DNA of 6,933 bases from the NCBI GenBank assembly GCA_031376265.1, contig JANMDK010000197.1, forward strand, positions 1 to 6,933, read 5' to 3'. Both the position numbers and the translations under genes were made by a program. The DNA is from SZAS-79 sp031376265. Lineage in GTDB: Bacteria > Pseudomonadota > Gammaproteobacteria > Burkholderiales > SG8-39. The notes below the pieces were generated by a model. The model made no database searches and was not told the origin of the DNA. It saw only the letters and a list, made by a program, of their open reading frames with translations. The first letter of the stretch is position 1; each line of letters begins with the position of its first letter. Of this stretch, positions 5,511-6,933 are shown in pieces.

Positions 5511-6584
5511 TCAGGCCATTGCCGGCTCTGGCGCTTTCTTCGTTTCCGCAGCCTCTTCCGCTATCCGGCGCTCGATGACCTTGCGCGAATGCATGCGCGC
5601 GCCGTCGGAGGCGATGTCGACGTAGTTGCGGTCCGGGTAGCGGTCGAGCGAGGCCTGCTGCTCCTCCAGGATCACCCAGTCTTCCTTGAACGTCACCGCA
5701 ATCTCGTCGAAGAGCTGCTCGGTCGCCGCCGGGTCGTCCTGCCGGTAGCCGTTGGCGGCGGACCAGAAGTAAAAGCACGACTTGTCCGTCTCGGGCGTGA
5801 TGCCATGGAAGAGGCGTAGAGAAAAGCCGCCGTCGCGTTTGCCTTCGGGGGCGCCGGTGCCGGAATCGGTAGCGCCGCTCCACTGCACGATCGAGCCCGG
5901 CACGAACAGCTCGAATTCCTGCCAGCGATCGACGCGCTCCTTGTTGAACTTGACCGACTTCGAGTAGGTCGGCGGCGGGATGCAGTCGAGCATCCAGCGG
6001 ATGTAGTGCAGGCCGTTTTCCTTGCGCGTCGTTTCCATCTTGGCGTCGACGTGCACCCTGGCGTTTCCACCGATGGTTTTCTTGTGCACGAAGCCGAGGT
6101 GCGTGAGGTCCATGAGGTTGTCGATCAGCAGCCGGTAGTCGCACTTGATCGGATACATGTCGTGCTTGTGCGGCCAGTTCTTCGAATCGTTGTGGTACGG
6201 GTAATCGATGATCTTCGAGGCATCGGCTTTCGCCGGGTCGCCCATCCAGATCCAGCAGAACTGGTCCTTCTCCACCAGCGGGAAGTTGCGGATCTTTGAG
6301 CGCGGCGGAATCACCGTCTGGCCGGGCACCTCGACGCACTGGCCGGTGCCGTTGAAGATCAACCCGTGGTAGCCGCACTGGATGCCCTGCTCGACGACCT
6401 CGCCGCAGGAGAGCGGCACGCCGCGGTGCGCGCAGCGGTTTTCGAGCGCGACCGCCTTGCCTTTCGCGTCGCGGAAAAGCACCACGTCTTCATTGAGGAT
6501 CTTGCGTCCCAGCGGCTTCGTGCCGGGCGCGGTGCCCAGCTCGCTTGCCCAGGCGGCGATGTACCAGTCATTGCGGATGAACAC
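5511..6584 (-). CDS. Rieske non-heme iron oxygenase, vanillate demethylase (VanA)-type oxygenase subunit
   Basis: A 357-residue alpha subunit of the vanillate O-demethylase / dicamba monooxygenase type. The Rieske [2Fe-2S] ligands are C51 and H53 (CAHRG) with C70 and H73 (CGYHG). The mononuclear iron site shows N156-x2-D159-x2-H162-x4-H167 (NLMDLTHLGFVH), and D302 in the FKEDW context is the likely third iron ligand. The N-terminus WYIAAWASEL and the NEDVVLFRD strand are typical. Such enzymes take electrons from a separate FMN/ferredoxin reductase to demethylate or hydroxylate aromatics; no reductase gene is in the window. The true substrate cannot be read from sequence, so vanA is not assigned. 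The start is GTG at 6584-6582, preceded by GGGGAG (6597-6592) with 7-nt spacing. The gene is divergent from an ABC substrate-binding protein, which suggests a catabolic cluster. Confidence 0.93.
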   Translation of the reverse strand: MFIRNDWYIAAWASELGTAPGTKPLGRKILNEDVVLFRDAKGKAVALENRCAHRGVPLSCGEVVEQGIQCGYHGLIFNGTGQCVEVPGQTVIPPRSKIRNFPLVEKDQFCWIWMGDPAKADASKIIDYPYHNDSKNWPHKHDMYPIKCDYRLLIDNLMDLTHLGFVHKKTIGGNARVHVDAKMETTRKENGLHYIRWMLDCIPPPTYSKSVKFNKERVDRWQEFELFVPGSIVQWSGATDSGTGAPEGKRDGGFSLRLFHGITPETDKSCFYFWSAANGYRQDDPAATEQLFDEIAVTFKEDWVILEEQQASLDRYPDRNYVDIASDGARMHSRKVIERRIAEEAAETKKAPEPAMA

Positions 6585-6728
6585 GCTTTCACTCCCCGAT
6601 CAAAATGATGGTTGCGAATTCCAACTTCAACATTCAGAGTACATGGAATCCGCGGGCAGGACGCACGCTGCAATGCACAAGATCGCGCCGCCGGGTAACA
6701 ACCAAAATCATTTACTGGAGGAGCATCC
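6585..6728. promoter_or_regulatory. Divergent control region between the Rieske gene and the ABC gene
   Basis: These 144 bp hold both ribosome binding sites (GGGGAG on the minus strand at 6597-6592 and GGAGGAG on the plus strand at 6717-6723) and must contain both promoters, though I could not find a convincing sigma-70 pair on either strand. AAATGAT-GGTTG at 6603-6614 is mirrored by CAACC-AAA-ATCATTT at 6699-6713, so similar arms sit just upstream of each gene. GTTG at 6611-6614 and CAAC at 6622-6625 form a second small dyad around a GAATTC. These are candidate operators only. Confidence 0.35.
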
Positions 6729-6933
6729 ATGACTCAGGAAATCACCCGCCGCAAGGTTCTCAAGGGCATCGCGGCCGGCGCAGCGGCGAGCGCACTCGGA
6801 TTCCCGGCGATCGTGCGCGGGCAGGGGGCGAAGATCAAGGTCGGCCTCATGCTGCCGTACAGCGGAACGTTCTCGATCTACGGCGAGAGCATCACCAATG
6901 CGTTTCGCATGGCGATGGACGAGAACAAGAAGG
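6729..6933 (+). CDS. ABC transporter substrate-binding protein, branched-chain amino acid type, 5' part
   Basis: Only the first 68 codons are present; the gene runs off the window. The N-terminus is a twin-arginine signal: TRRKVLK at residues 6-12, an Ala/Gly hydrophobic core (13-28), and a probable cleavage site near residues 30-34. The mature part opens with KIKVGLMLPYSGTFSIYG (35-52) and then ITNAFRMAMDEN, the hallmark start of the type 1 periplasmic binding fold (LivJ-like, Peripla_BP_6). In proteobacteria these bind amino acids, aromatic acids, amides or urea in the periplasm and deliver them to a LivHMGF-type permease. ATG 6729 has GGAGGAG 5 nt upstream. Divergence from a Rieske oxygenase suggests an aromatic or related carbon source, but this is inference from context. 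Confidence 0.9.
   Translation, partial: MTQEITRRKVLKGIAAGAAASALGFPAIVRGQGAKIKVGLMLPYSGTFSIYGESITNAFRMAMDENKK

Noticed and set aside
4021..5625. 534-codon plus-strand frame inside and beyond typA
   Set aside because: The Arg/Gly/Ala-rich shadow composition of a shifted frame of typA; it also runs through the terminator.

Overview
The window reads as high-GC proteobacterial chromosome, most likely a betaproteobacterium of Burkholderiales type. This rests on the housekeeping set (MsrA, Hsp15/HslR, TypA/BipA), strongly GC-biased codon use, and a Tat-exported ABC substrate-binding protein next to a Rieske oxygenase. The taxonomic call is inference from protein style, not a database match.

Positions 1-1214 differ from the rest. 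They are visibly less GC-rich: 29 and 24 G+C of 60 in 241-300 and 601-660, against 44 of 60 in 4141-4200. They hold the C-terminal end of an unrecognised gene (1-179) and, 21 bp later, a complete gene for an uncharacterised DUF6236-like protein (201-1214). The two look like a small accessory operon, probably the right end of a horizontally acquired segment. The 220-bp spacer that follows (1215-1434) has no convincing gene but contains two hairpins, one with a 12-bp stem.

From 1435 on, composition and gene density are those of core chromosome. A ketopantoate-reductase-family gene (minus strand, 1435-2424) is transcribed divergently from msrA (2494-3162). msrA overlaps hslR (3159-3542) by 4 bp, so methionine sulfoxide repair and a ribosome-rescue RNA-binding protein are probably translated from one message. 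typA (3608-5449) follows with its own extended -10 promoter and ends at a strong terminator that works in both directions.

The right end is catabolic in flavour. A vanillate-demethylase-type Rieske oxygenase (minus strand, 5511-6584) is divergent from the start of a Tat-exported amino-acid/aromatic-type ABC substrate-binding protein (6729 to the window end). The 144-bp spacer between them has weak inverted repeats that might be operators. The pairing suggests import and oxidation of an aromatic compound, but the substrate cannot be told from sequence and no reductase partner lies in the window.

Most of the window is recognisable families. The least explained part is the left 1.4 kb.
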